A stretch of 64,000 nt of DNA from contig NZ_AJLK01000163.1 in NCBI RefSeq assembly GCF_000317205.1, positions 1 through 64,000 of the forward strand, read 5' to 3'. The position numbers were made by a program, and so were the translations under genes. This DNA comes from Fischerella muscicola PCC 7414 (GTDB lineage Bacteria > Cyanobacteriota > Cyanobacteriia > Cyanobacteriales > Nostocaceae). The stretch's first letter is position 1. Every line of letters starts with the position of its first letter. Positions 27,752 to 38,664 of the stretch are shown one piece after another. Below the pieces are notes generated by a model, which saw only the letters and a list, made by a program, of their open reading frames with translations, did not search any database and was not told where the DNA came from.

Positions 27752-28143
27752 TTGTTGGTTGTTGATTGTTGGTTGTTAGTTGTTGGTTGTTGATTGTTGG
27801 TTGTTGATTGTTGGTTGTTGATTGTTGATTGTTGGTTGTTGGTGAGACCAGCCCCCCAAAAAGGCGGTCTCCGTCACGTAGACACGAAGTGGCTTAAGGT
27901 AAGGGTAGGGGGACTGGCGAACCCGTAGACACGTAGTGGCTTAAGGTAAGGGTAGGGTTGTTGGTTGTTGGTTGTTGGTTGTTGGTTGTACCAGACGTGC
28001 CATGGCACGTCTGTACAGTGGTTAGTTGTTGGTTGTTGATTGTTAGTTGTTGATTGTTAGTTGTTGGTTGTTAGTGGTTAGTAGTTAGTGGTTTATTACC
28101 CGTCACACTCCCCACCTCCCCATCTCCCCATCTCCCCACTTCT
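27752..28143. repeat. Heptamer-repeat spacer with 20-bp palindrome
   Basis: Runs of GTTGTTG/GATTGTTG heptamers fill 27752-27845 and 27957-28090. Between them a 30-nt segment, GTAGACACG-AGTGGCTTAAGG-type, occurs twice (about 27877-27910 and 27924-27956). Its reverse complement is part of the 104-nt module at 30773. A perfect 20-bp palindrome lies at 27993-28012. C-rich runs close the spacer. No gene is present. Confidence 0.85.
27993..28012. repeat. 20-bp perfect palindrome, copy 1
   Basis: AGACGTGCCATGGCACGTCT is fully self-complementary and centred on an NcoI-type CCATGG. The same 20 bp, with TACC before it and GTACA after it, recurs at 44435-44454. Both copies are embedded in heptamer repeats. 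Confidence 0.9.
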
Positions 28144-28770
28144 CTACTCTGCCAGTTCCAACTTTCCCCGGTAGCCAGTTACAAGTCGGCTACCATCTTT
28201 AAAAATATGAATTTCGATCTGATCGCTTGCCCAAGAAATGTTATCTTTCAAAGCTGGGTTAAAGACGTGAACCCGTTGATTACTAGATGAAACAGGAGAG
28301 TCGGGTGAGTTTAACGCTAGTGATTGAATGTAGGGACCATCAATGAGAATATCTAACTGGTCTAATAGTTCTTGAGAGCCAGCTGGAGCATAATCAGATT
28401 GTAATTTCTCCAAAGTAAAACCACTAAATGACATCACATTCAATCCAGCCGCTTTAACTTTGCGCGCTAGACTTGCTAGTGCGGCTGCTTGCCAGAATGG
28501 TTCACCACCAGAAAATGTTACACCTTGATTACGAGGATTACTGAGAATTTTTTCCGCCAGACTATCTACAGACACAAGTTGATTGATTTCAAATGACCAA
28601 GATTCTGTATTAAAGCAACCTGGACATTCCCGCAAACATCCTTGTACCCAAATTACAGCACGACATCCAGGACCATTCACTTCAGATTCATCCACATAAC
28701 CCATAATGTTGAGATATCCGGCGGGAATCTGCATCAGTGCCATGTATGAGTCGGTTTTATTTTGAGTCAT
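28144..28770 (-). CDS. NrdG-like radical SAM activating enzyme
   Basis: The 208-residue protein starts at ATG 28770 (GAGA upstream); the longest frame adds 29 residues that translate a repeat. The motif CLRECPGC (CxxxCxxC) near residue 45 and the glycine-rich GVTFSGGEP near residue 85 mark the short radical SAM class of anaerobic ribonucleotide reductase activases and pyruvate formate-lyase activases. The partner reductase or lyase is not in this window. Its role in an oxygenic organism is unclear; an activase for a glycyl radical enzyme or a repurposed radical SAM enzyme are both possible. Confidence 0.82.
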   Translation of the reverse strand: MTQNKTDSYMALMQIPAGYLNIMGYVDESEVNGPGCRAVIWVQGCLRECPGCFNTESWSFEINQLVSVDSLAEKILSNPRNQGVTFSGGEPFWQAAALASLARKVKAAGLNVMSFSGFTLEKLQSDYAPAGSQELLDQLDILIDGPYIQSLALNSPDSPVSSSNQRVHVFNPALKDNISWASDQIEIHIFKDGSRLVTGYRGKLELAE

Positions 28771-29409
28771 AGTTTTTCTCTGTAACTTGAAAAATAGGGA
28801 TCGGGGATTGGGGATAAGGGTATAGGGGTGTAAGAGTGTAGGAAAAATGTAGTTCAAATTGATATTTCAGAAACTACGCTGAGTCTTTCTCAACTCTCAA
28901 CTGCGGTTGACAAAGTACTATTTGCAGGCTAGAGGTAAAAGATGAGGAACTTGTGAGAAAAGTGGGGAACTCAGCGGCCCCCACTCCCCCAAGGGAGTGG
29001 GGATTAGGGGCAATGGGGCAATGGGGAGTAATGTAGAGACGCGCTGTTTGAAGCGTCTGGGAGTGTGAGGAGTGTGAGGAGTAGAGAAATAATTATTAAC
29101 AACTAACAACTATTGTACAGAGGCGATGTTCCTCGCGTCTTTACCTACTAACCACTAACAACCAACCACTAACCATTCTTAATTTATCGATGTGTATCTG
29201 TGTTTAACTGTGGTTTGATACACAGAAACTGAGCGACGATAGATTCTTCCTGAGTACGTGATACTTCATGCCCAATTCCTAGCCCCTAAAATCTTCGTTA
29301 ATCTCTGCCTTATGCATCCCCCAACAGCCTATGCTAGATAGTCGGGCCAGCCACTGTGAGTGTTTGTGTTCAGCGGTAAGAACTTATTGAAAAAAGGACA
29401 AAGATATAA
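28771..29409. repeat. Spacer upstream of eno
   Basis: The divergent spacer between the radical SAM gene and eno contains C-rich/G-rich modules (about 28795-28830 and 28960-29020), a GAGTGTGAGGAGTGTGAGG run near 29062, and a CTAACAACTAACAACT run. The last 200 nt before eno are repeat-free and should hold its promoter. The minus-strand frame at 28918-29109 is a repeat translation. Confidence 0.6.
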
Positions 29410-30690
<1,281 letters not shown>

Positions 30691-30985
30691 TTAGTTGTTA
30701 GTTGTTGGTTGTTAGTTGTTGGTTGTTAGTTGTTAGTTGTTGGTTGTTAGTTGTTAGTTGTTGGTTTTTATTACTAACCCTACCCTTACCTTAAGCCACT
30801 ACCCTGCCTTAAGCCGCTACGCGTCTACGTGTCTACGGGTTCGTCAGTCGCTCATAGGGGACTCACCGGCCCCCACTCCCTGTCGGTCGTGGGGATTGGG
30901 GGCTAGGGGCCCCCTTTGGGGTTGGGGGAGGGAACCCCCTGTTCTGCGCGCTGACTCACCACTAACCACTAACCATTAACTCTGA
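30691..30985. repeat. Repeat spacer between eno and argC
   Basis: GTTGTTAGTT heptamer runs (30691-30765) are followed by the 104-nt module (30773-30876). That module recurs in the same orientation at 51505-51608 with one mismatch. A C/G-rich tail and CCACTAACCACTAACC follow. It lies between two convergent genes. Confidence 0.88.
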
Positions 30986-32044
30986 TTATGGATAAAAACC
31001 TAACTTCGGTAATCCCAAGGTTTCATCCCAACCCATCATAATGTTCATACACTGAATTGCTTGACCCGCCTGCCCTTTGATCAGGTTGTCAATTGCTGAC
31101 ATCACGATCGCTCTACCTGTACGCGGGTCAACTTCTATGCCTATGTAACAAAGATTACTACCACACGCCCATTTAGTTTGGGGGTAAATGCCAGGATCGC
31201 AAATTTTTACCCAAGCAGAGTTACGGTAAAAGGCTCTGTAAATAGTAATTAAGTCATCTCTGACCAAGCCAGGATCGCGTAAGGATGCATACACTGTAGA
31301 TAGGATGCCGCGTACCATTGGGATAAGATGGGGAGTGAATTGTATGGTGAGTTCGTGACCTGCGAGTTCACTGCAAATCTGCTCAATTTCCGGTGTATGG
31401 CGGTGACGGGCGACACCATAGGCTGCCAGAGAGTTGTCTGCTTCGGCTAATAACATATTGATTTTGGCTTCCCGTCCACCACCGGACGTACCAGATTTAG
31501 CATCAATAATGGCTGTTTCGGGGATGATTAACCCCTGTTTGAGGAGTGGAGATAGTGCGAGGAGACTGGCAGTAGGATAGCAACCAGGACACCCTACTAA
31601 CTGGGCTTCGGCAATGCGATCGCGATATAGTTCTGGTAATCCATACACTGCTGTTGCCGCAGTATCAGTATCTTGCCGTTGTTTACCGTACCAAGCAGTA
31701 TAAGTCGCCAAGTTACTAAACCGATAGTCAGCACTCAAATCGAGTACCTTACATCCTTTCTCTAGCAATTTTGGAGCAATTTGGCAAGCCAGACCATTCG
31801 GCACAGACAGAAAAACTACTTCACAACGGTGAGCAATAATTTCCGTATCTACCGCTTCTATCGATAAATTGACTGTATGAGCCAAATGTGGATATATATC
31901 CGCAAATGGCTTACCAGCAGTGCTATCGCCACCTAAATAAACAAGCTCTACTTCTGGATGATCCATCAGTAGACGCACCAACTGAACTCCGCCATAACCT
32001 GACGCGCCTACAATCCCAACGGGTACGCGTCTAAAATTGCCCAT
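30986..32044 (-). CDS. argC: N-acetyl-gamma-glutamyl-phosphate reductase
   Basis: The 352-residue NADPH enzyme of arginine biosynthesis makes N-acetylglutamate semialdehyde. The Rossmann start [18 protein letters not shown] (about 8-25) and the catalytic cysteine in [10 protein letters not shown] (near 155) are clear. The length is that of the long cyanobacterial form. It is transcribed away from ribBA and convergently with eno, as a single gene. Confidence 0.97.
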   Translation of the reverse strand: MGNFRRVPVGIVGASGYGGVQLVRLLMDHPEVELVYLGGDSTAGKPFADIYPHLAHTVNLSIEAVDTEIIAHRCEVVFLSVPNGLACQIAPKLLEKGCKVLDLSADYRFSNLATYTAWYGKQRQDTDTAATAVYGLPELYRDRIAEAQLVGCPGCYPTASLLALSPLLKQGLIIPETAIIDAKSGTSGGGREAKINMLLAEADNSLAAYGVARHRHTPEIEQICSELAGHELTIQFTPHLIPMVRGILSTVYASLRDPGLVRDDLITIYRAFYRNSAWVKICDPGIYPQTKWACGSNLCYIGIEVDPRTGRAIVMSAIDNLIKGQAGQAIQCMNIMMGWDETLGLPKLGFYP

Positions 32045-32624
32045 GATTATAAGATCCTTATCCGCTTTTGGTTAACCTGTTGTCAGCTCTCAACAATCCA
32101 CACTTTAGCTCAAAGCTATTAGCTCTTAGCATATGACGGTTGAAGGTTGAATGCTAACCCTGATGATTTTTGAACTGTTACTGAAATTTAAGTACTAAAA
32201 CCTAATTTTAGCGGTAGACTTTTTCGCAATGTTATGTGAAAAAATAAAAAGCTAGATGAATTTTATTCATCTGTAACTGTCTTCTGTACAGTCAGCTAGC
32301 AGTAGCATTGCTATGATACCTGTCTACAGCATATGTGGTTGACATATCCTGGTAGGCATAAAAGTTTCGCTCTAGTAGTCCACAAGCGAATAAAGCTAGA
32401 ATCATTATTATGGATACTACTTGTGTATTCATAAATTATTTTATTTGCAAAAAATCTATATCTTACCAGAGCAATAGTTAAAGCTTCCTCTTGCACTCTC
32501 TCATTCTTGAATTTAGTAACAGTGTCAACAAATCCTTGCTTATCTTAGCTTCTACCCTTCTAAAGGGGGTACAATCTGAAAAACAGGATTTGTTAAAAAA
32601 ATTTACTTTTGGTAGCTAAAATCT
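32045..32624. promoter_or_regulatory. Divergent argC-ribBA intergenic region
   Basis: The 580 nt lie between two divergent genes and should contain both promoters. No FMN riboswitch was recognised before ribBA, and no ARG-box dyad is clear before argC. A 61-codon minus-strand frame (32311-32496) has no recognisable character and is not called. Confidence 0.45.
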
Positions 32625-34304
32625 GTGTCTCAGATCAAGACAACTTCAACCCAAGCCTTTGAATTTGATTCGATTGACGCCGCTTTGGCAGATTTAAAAG
32701 CTGGCCGTGTGATCGTGGTAGTAGATGACGAAAACCGAGAAAATGAAGGCGATTTGATTTGTGCCGCCCAATTTGCAACTCCAGATACAATCAATTTCAT
32801 GGCGGTAGAAGCGCGGGGGTTGATTTGTCTGGCGATGATGGGCGATCGCCTTGATGAATTAGACTTGCCTTTGATGGTAAGTAATATTACTGATCCCAAC
32901 CAGACTGCTTTCACTGTCAGTATTGATGCTGGGCCTCATTTAGGGGTAACAACTGGTATATCAGCAGAAGACCGCGCCCGGACAATTCAAGTTGCCATTA
33001 ATCCAAGTACTAAAGCTTCAGATTTGCGTCGTCCCGGTCATATTTTTCCGATTCGTGCTAGGGAAGGTGGTGTACTGAAACGAGCAGGACATACAGAAGC
33101 AGCAGTCGATTTATCCAGACTTGCTGGTTTGTATCCGGCTGGGGTGATTTGTGAGATTCAAAACCCTGATGGTTCAATGGCGCGGTTACCTCAGTTAATC
33201 CAATATGCTAAACATCATAAGCTGAAAATTATTAGTATTGCGGATTTAATCAGCTACCGCCTCCAACATGATCGCATTGTGATTCGAGAAACCGTTGCCG
33301 ATTTACCCACCCAGTTTGGTCTTTTCCAAATCTACGCTTATCGCCATACTTTAGACAATACCGAACACGTTGCCATTGTCAAGGGAGATCCCTCCCAATT
33401 CGATGATCACCCTGTGATGGTACGGATGCATTCTGAATGTTTAACAGGGGATGCATTAGGTTCCCTGCGTTGCGACTGTCGGATGCAACTACAAGCAGCC
33501 CTGAAAATGATTGAAAATGCGGGTCAAGGTGTTGTAGTATACCTACGGCAAGAGGGACGGGGAATTGGACTGATTAATAAATTAAAAGCCTACTCGTTGC
33601 AGGATATGGGGCTAGATACCGTTGAAGCCAACGAACGCTTAGGATTCCCCGCCGATTTGCGTGACTATGGCATGGGCGCACAAATCCTGATGGATTTGGG
33701 TGTACATAAAATACGTTTGATTACCAATAATCCCCGGAAAATTGCGGGGTTAAAAGGTTATAGCTTAGAAGTAGTTGATCGCGTGCCATTATTAATCGAA
33801 GCCAATGATTATAACTCCTATTACTTGACGACAAAAGCCAAAAAGCTGGGTCACATGCTGTTGCAGACATATTTAGTGACAATGGCAATCCACTGGGAAG
33901 ATGACCCGCAAGCAGCTACGGAACGCTACGAACGCTTGGAAAAACTGCGCCATTTAGCGAAAAGTCATGATTTATTGTTACAAGAAGAAGCTCGTCCTTT
34001 AGCGATCGCCCTCTTTGACAAACCATCTTTAACAGTACATTTAGGATTTGATCAACCACGACTAGCAACCCATGACTGGTACAAACAAAAAAATCATCCT
34101 TATGTGCAAGCGATCGGACAAATTCTTGATTATCTTGTCAGTCTACCTTATGTACAAAAGTTGGAATTTTTGATTTCTCCTGGTGTTGATCCCCTGAGTA
34201 ATCTGCAAGTGCAATTAGATCGCCAGACTTTCTCGGCGGATACTTTACCTTCATCAATTTGTTGTGAACAGTTGGAAACACAGAAAATATATAGTTTTAG
34301 TTAG
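32625..34304 (+). CDS. ribBA: Bifunctional DHBP synthase / GTP cyclohydrolase II
   Basis: The start codon is GTG. The 559-residue protein catalyses two entry steps of riboflavin synthesis. Residues about 12-210 are the RibB domain, with [11 protein letters not shown] and [10 protein letters not shown]. Residues about 215-415 are RibA, with the zinc site [14 protein letters not shown] (near 272-285) and [10 protein letters not shown] further ~140 residues follow that belong to neither enzyme; such tails are seen on cyanobacterial RibBA proteins and have no established function. No flavin riboswitch was recognised upstream. Confidence 0.96.
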   Translation: MSQIKTTSTQAFEFDSIDAALADLKAGRVIVVVDDENRENEGDLICAAQFATPDTINFMAVEARGLICLAMMGDRLDELDLPLMVSNITDPNQTAFTVSIDAGPHLGVTTGISAEDRARTIQVAINPSTKASDLRRPGHIFPIRAREGGVLKRAGHTEAAVDLSRLAGLYPAGVICEIQNPDGSMARLPQLIQYAKHHKLKIISIADLISYRLQHDRIVIRETVADLPTQFGLFQIYAYRHTLDNTEHVAIVKGDPSQFDDHPVMVRMHSECLTGDALGSLRCDCRMQLQAALKMIENAGQGVVVYLRQEGRGIGLINKLKAYSLQDMGLDTVEANERLGFPADLRDYGMGAQILMDLGVHKIRLITNNPRKIAGLKGYSLEVVDRVPLLIEANDYNSYYLTTKAKKLGHMLLQTYLVTMAIHWEDDPQAATERYERLEKLRHLAKSHDLLLQEEARPLAIALFDKPSLTVHLGFDQPRLATHDWYKQKNHPYVQAIGQILDYLVSLPYVQKLEFLISPGVDPLSNLQVQLDRQTFSADTLPSSICCEQLETQKIYSFS

Positions 34305-34536
34305 TTGTTAGTTGTTAGTTGTTAGTTGTTAGTTGTTAGTGGTTGGTTGTTAGTAGTTAGTAGTTAGTAGTTAGTTGTTTACTACTCCACCCTTACCTTA
34401 AGTCGCGCCAAGCACGTCTACACACCGCTCACACCCCACCCTTACAAGAAGCTGATGGGTGCGTCTATACACTCCTTACACCCCATCACCCCATTGCCCC
34501 CCATCTCCCTTGTCCCTGATCCCCGATCCCTCATTT
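34305..34536. repeat. Heptamer and C-rich spacer
   Basis: TTAGTTG/TTAGTAG heptamers (34305-34378) are followed by fragments of the CCCTTACCTTAAGTCG module and C-rich runs. The spacer lies between convergent genes; no gene is present. Confidence 0.85.
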
Positions 34537-35514
34537 TCACGAAATTGGCTGCCGAAAAGAGTGAAGTAACTTAAAAAACTTATCAAAATCAAAGCTGCGG
34601 GGATCAATTCTTGTACCCGAACGATCCACATCTCGATGAGTAGTAATGCGCTCATCGGGAACACTACTTTGAGCAATTAACCAAGCAAGAGAATAGTATT
34701 GAGCATCGGTGTAACCGATATGATATGGTTCTTTATTGCGACCTTCTGGAGGTGTCTCTAAAGAGACATGGTAAGCAAAATTATTCACAGATGGTTCTAA
34801 ACCGGGATTAGTTTGTACAGTTTCTGACCCATTCGGCCCATCAAAAACTGAGTTCCCAGCACCAAAAGCGCGTTTATCCGGTGGGACTATATAAATAATT
34901 GTTCCATCTAAAGTAATCAAGCTATGGTAACTTACTTGCTTATCTTGATCACTATGGGCTGTTTGAAAGGTATTAATCGCACTAGATGCAGAATCAGCAG
35001 TTTCATGAAGTACTATGATTGCCTGATTGTTAACTGGTACACCATTAATATCTGTAGCAAAACGTTCTCCATAATTGCTTGGGTTAGCTAAGGCAATTTC
35101 ATAATTGGGGGTATATTGTTTAAAAGCTTCAGTAACTTTGAACGAATATTGAGGGATATTTTGCGGTTTGTCTACTTGGTTATTTGTTGATGCAACTTTG
35201 TCAGGAACAGCCGTAGTCACTGATGGTTTAGGAGAACTGTAAAGTTTGTCTGCTTGTTTTTTCTTTGATTCAACTTTGGGAGTTGGACTAGTATTTGTTA
35301 ATGATTTGGAAAAATCTTGAACTTCCTCTTGTTGCTCTTGTGCTGCTTGTAATTGGACATTGGCTGGACTCCAAGCAGCAGGGTCTATATCTGAATTTGA
35401 TGGGATGCTACTATTTTGCTGTAACTTCGCTCTCCCAAGTACAAGAACAATAGTTAAAGAGATAAGCATCAAAGAAATTATTAGCAATCTTTTAATCCAG
35501 ACGCTAAAACTCAT
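34537..35514 (-). CDS. N-acetylmuramoyl-L-alanine amidase (Amidase_2/PGRP fold)
   Basis: The 325-residue protein has a membrane anchor or signal segment (about 8-27), then a low-complexity Ser/Pro/Lys linker (about 45-125), then a zinc amidase domain (about 155-320). Visible ligand and active-site segments are IIVLHETAD, NFAYHVSLE and ITTHRDVDRSGTRIDPRSF. It should cut the bond between N-acetylmuramic acid and the stem peptide of peptidoglycan in the periplasm. Roles in septal or filament remodelling, or peptidoglycan recycling, are possible; the sequence does not decide. Confidence 0.88.
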   Translation of the reverse strand: MSFSVWIKRLLIISLMLISLTIVLVLGRAKLQQNSSIPSNSDIDPAAWSPANVQLQAAQEQQEEVQDFSKSLTNTSPTPKVESKKKQADKLYSSPKPSVTTAVPDKVASTNNQVDKPQNIPQYSFKVTEAFKQYTPNYEIALANPSNYGERFATDINGVPVNNQAIIVLHETADSASSAINTFQTAHSDQDKQVSYHSLITLDGTIIYIVPPDKRAFGAGNSVFDGPNGSETVQTNPGLEPSVNNFAYHVSLETPPEGRNKEPYHIGYTDAQYYSLAWLIAQSSVPDERITTHRDVDRSGTRIDPRSFDFDKFFKLLHSFRQPIS

Positions 35515-35688
35515 GGGTTTAAAAATAAAAATATTGCTTAAATTTATACTAATATATTCGTTTAAGTAGAAAATAAGCTACTCTCATATCGAGAACAGTA
35601 CCATAATCTCCACTCCTGAAAAATCTTTCTACAGAGCTATTTAAATTCCACAAGTTTTCAATAAATACCCCATAAAAATGAAGAGAAT

Positions 35689-36396
35689 ATGACCTCTTTC
35701 CCTAGATGGTACTTCAACGAATATAAAATGGCTGGTGTTGACTTTGAAGATACTGCTCAAGTAGCAGCCTTTGACCGTAACCAACTATCCAGTACTCCAG
35801 CAAAAGAGCAAGCTTTGGTTCAACGATTAGGAATTTCTTCAGGACATACTGTCATTGATCTGGGAGCGGGTACAGGAACCTTTGCAATTCAGGCGGCGCT
35901 CTATGGAGCTTCGGTAGATGCTGTCGATGTTTCCCAAAGTATGCTAGCTTACGCTCACTCAAAAGCTCAAAAAATAGGAGCTACGAATATCAAATTTCAT
36001 CAGGCTAGTTTCTTAACTTATGAACATAATGACACTCTGGCTGATTTTGTGATTACGAAAGCTGCCCTACACATTCTGCCAGATTTCTGGAAAATGGTGG
36101 CTTTGATGCGAATGGCTGCGATGCTGAAACTTGGCGGTGTTTTTTACCTGCGTGATGTTATCTTCTCATTCCTGGCTAGTGAGTATCAAACCTCGATTAA
36201 TCATTGGATTGAGCATTCAGCTAAGCCAGAGGGTGAGGGTTGGACAGTCAAAGACTTTGAAATGCATGTGCGAGAAGAATATAGCACCTTTGCATGGATA
36301 ATTGAGGGTATGCTGACGCGAGCAGGATTTGAAATTAAAGAAGTCAGTTATCCTACGTCTACTGTTGCTGAGTATGTATGTGTTAAGAACAGTTAG
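35689..36396 (+). CDS. Class I SAM-dependent methyltransferase
   Basis: The 235-residue protein carries motif I VIDLGAGTGTFAIQAA (near residue 55-70), then DAVDVSQSML and an ADFVITKAALHILPDF segment. These fit a small-molecule methyltransferase of the UbiE/Methyltransf_25 type. No substrate can be assigned. Its 3' end overlaps the convergent CPBP protease gene by 4 nt. Confidence 0.88.
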   Translation: MTSFPRWYFNEYKMAGVDFEDTAQVAAFDRNQLSSTPAKEQALVQRLGISSGHTVIDLGAGTGTFAIQAALYGASVDAVDVSQSMLAYAHSKAQKIGATNIKFHQASFLTYEHNDTLADFVITKAALHILPDFWKMVALMRMAAMLKLGGVFYLRDVIFSFLASEYQTSINHWIEHSAKPEGEGWTVKDFEMHVREEYSTFAWIIEGMLTRAGFEIKEVSYPTSTVAEYVCVKNS

Positions 36397-37268
36397 ACAA
36401 AATTAAGTTGATAACCAAACCAAAGCGTTACCGCAGTTAGCACTAAACATACTATCCCTGCGACTCCGGCTAGGGGTTTTTTGTTCTTACCTGTCACCCA
36501 ATCTGAGATTTGATCGGTGTAATCGATTAGTTGGGCTGTATCTATACAAGCGATCGCCCATATCCAGCCGCTATGCAGTCCCCAAGCTAAACCCAAATTA
36601 CCGTGACCAACAAACCGTGCCAGCACCAATACCAACCCCATTAACCATAGCCCGGGAAGCTGCGGTATGGTTTGTTGTTGTTCCCAAATTAAGTGTAATA
36701 CAGCAAATATCAAGCTAGATATAGTTGCTGCTATCCAAACTGAATAATCTTGCTCTAATTCTGTAAACAAAAATCCACGAAAAACTAATTCTTCAATCCC
36801 ACCTACAAATAAAGCTATTAACAAAGTAGGTAGCAAAATAGATGGTAATTGCTTGATGTTTGTGTATTCTAACTTGCACCATCCCAGCCAAAGTTGACAT
36901 GTAAAAACCACAGCTAGGCTGAATAAACCTAAACTAAAACCCAGGGTAACGGAACTAAGGATAGAAATGTTGGTAACAAAGCCGTAATCTGATAAAGGCG
37001 TTTTAGTCAGCCAAGTGATGATCCAAAAAATTAAAGGTACTAATAAATAAAGTGACAATAATAAAGGTATCTTTTGCTCTGATTTTAAGGGTTTGTTAGG
37101 TTGCCAATTTAAGAAAACAGCTGAAAAAGCTGCTATTGGGAACCAACATCCACTCCAGGCAATAAAAAAAGCCATCACTACAATCAAACTTGGTGCATTT
37201 TCCCAAAATGATTGCAAATTATAGAGTGATGACTTCCATGCGGCTAGCAAAATGGGATAAAAAAACAC
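36393..37268 (-). CDS. CPBP-family intramembrane metalloprotease
   Basis: The 291-residue protein has about eight membrane segments. The CPBP (Abi/CAAX protease) motif EELVFRGFLF lies near residue 160, and LHLIWE carries the second conserved His near residue 195. Family members cleave substrates in the membrane or act in bacteriocin self-immunity. The start is GTG; GAGAAG lies upstream. It overlaps the convergent methyltransferase gene tail to tail. Confidence 0.9.
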   Translation of the reverse strand: MFFYPILLAAWKSSLYNLQSFWENAPSLIVVMAFFIAWSGCWFPIAAFSAVFLNWQPNKPLKSEQKIPLLLSLYLLVPLIFWIITWLTKTPLSDYGFVTNISILSSVTLGFSLGLFSLAVVFTCQLWLGWCKLEYTNIKQLPSILLPTLLIALFVGGIEELVFRGFLFTELEQDYSVWIAATISSLIFAVLHLIWEQQQTIPQLPGLWLMGLVLVLARFVGHGNLGLAWGLHSGWIWAIACIDTAQLIDYTDQISDWVTGKNKKPLAGVAGIVCLVLTAVTLWFGYQLNFV

Positions 37269-37568
37269 GACAGACTTCTCGCAATCCTAAATTTATAGCT
37301 TGTAGAGAGAAAAGCTTTTACCTTTTCGAGCAATTTGCCACCAGGAGTAGCGATGCGCGATCGCTTTTTTACCCCTTAGTATGACTTGCTTTTTTGTGCT
37401 TTTCTCTCTACTTCATCAAGCTTCTAACAAATTCGGTAACTTCTGCAAGAGGTCTAATCGTTATTTTCTACCTGAAAAATCTTTAAACGGTAGCAACCAT
37501 TTTTTCCTTGCTAAGGAGATAAGTTACTAAGTCTTGACTTATAACTTTATCCTTACCATGAGAAAAAT

Positions 37569-38003
37569 TTACTCTTCTTCTTCAATCTCATCTTCCTCTT
37601 CATCAATGTCTACATCTGACTGGAGTTCTTTTTTGTCGCTATCAACTTGAATGAGGTGAATGTGCTTGTATCCCAGCTTAATTTCAAATTCATCACCAGG
37701 CTTTAAGCCCATTGCTTTAGTGTATGTCGCACCGATGACTATTTGGCCGTTTTGATGAACACTAACCCGATAAGTCGGTTCACGACCACGACCATCTTTT
37801 GGTGCTTCTGGACTTAAGGGAATTCCCCTAGCAGATAGCAAAGCATCATAAAAATCGGTGAGATTCACACGCACCTGATTATTTTTCGTAACAGTATAAT
37901 AGCCACACTGTTTTGCTCTTTCTCGACGTGGTAGATTAGAAAGTTCTTTGACTTTCGCAAGCAGTGCTTTTCCGGTTAATGGTGCAGTTGCAGTTTCAGT
38001 CAT
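37569..38003 (-). CDS. cyAbrB-family transcriptional regulator (CalA-like)
   Basis: From ATG 38003 (a TTG at 38012 gives the longest frame) the product has 144 residues. It matches cyanobacterial AbrB proteins: GKALLAKVKELSNLPRRE (about 11-28), CGYYTVTKNNQVRVNL, and the C-terminal AbrB fold VIGATYTKAMGLKPGDEFEI (about 93-112). These paralogues bind DNA and adjust nitrogen, carbon and hydrogenase genes. The tail is a highly acidic run (EEEDEIEEEE), which is unusual for a DNA-binding protein and could hinder binding or attract partners. The paralogue group was not resolved. Confidence 0.9.
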   Translation of the reverse strand: MTETATAPLTGKALLAKVKELSNLPRRERAKQCGYYTVTKNNQVRVNLTDFYDALLSARGIPLSPEAPKDGRGREPTYRVSVHQNGQIVIGATYTKAMGLKPGDEFEIKLGYKHIHLIQVDSDKKELQSDVDIDEEEDEIEEEE

Positions 38004-38636
38004 TACGCTCAAAATTTCCTTACTCTCTCCAAACTATTCAAAGGTGTAGTTCTCTGCCAGCTTTTAGCTTTTTGTGATTTACACTAAAGTTGCTGACAAA
38101 CCCAAAAAAAGGGTAAAGTCCTGATTCTAACAAACCAAAATCATCTTTTATGGCTACCCATAATTTGTTAGAGATCGCGGTTGTCGCAGGTATTTATTTC
38201 GGTAATTTTACGGCACATTTAACCATCATTTGCCATCGAAAATGAAATATTTTCTTTTTTGACGCTATTGCGACGGTGTAATTTTAAGCCATCTTTACAA
38301 ACGAAACGAGTTCCACTACTTAATAAGCCGTAGACTCAAGAATTTGCAAGAATTTCCTTATGCTTACCTCAAGCTTAGAACAGCATAGTATTGTCATAAG
38401 GTTGTTGAGCATACACTCTTTTATCTTGCTCATAGAGATGAATAAATTTCACCTCTGGTCATCACGAATAAACAAAGCAGTATCAGCCGCACTTATCGGC
38501 TATTTAGACTGGTTTTGTTTCTTCGTAATTTTATATTAAATACTAACATGCAATCATAATAGCAAAATAATTGTTTAAGTTTGAATTAAACTTATTGCTA
38601 GACTTTAAATCTTATATCATTTACCTTGGAAAGGCA

Positions 38637-38664
38637 AAAAGCGGTGAGGATTTTCCTCCCGCTT
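38637..38664 (+). terminator. Terminator-like hairpin in gene-poor region
   Basis: AAAGCGG-x-GAGGA pairs with TCCTC-x-CGCTTT around a TTT loop, with one internal mismatch. It has the stem shape of an intrinsic terminator but a weak T tract (TATTACC) and no gene before it. It might end a small RNA, which cannot be shown from sequence. Confidence 0.3.

Noticed and set aside
32311-32496. 61-codon minus-strand frame upstream of ribBA
   Set aside because: No binding site, no family, and it lies within a divergent promoter region.
32500-32624. FMN riboswitch before ribBA
   Set aside because: The conserved RFN elements (AGGGGCGGGG-type and others) are absent.
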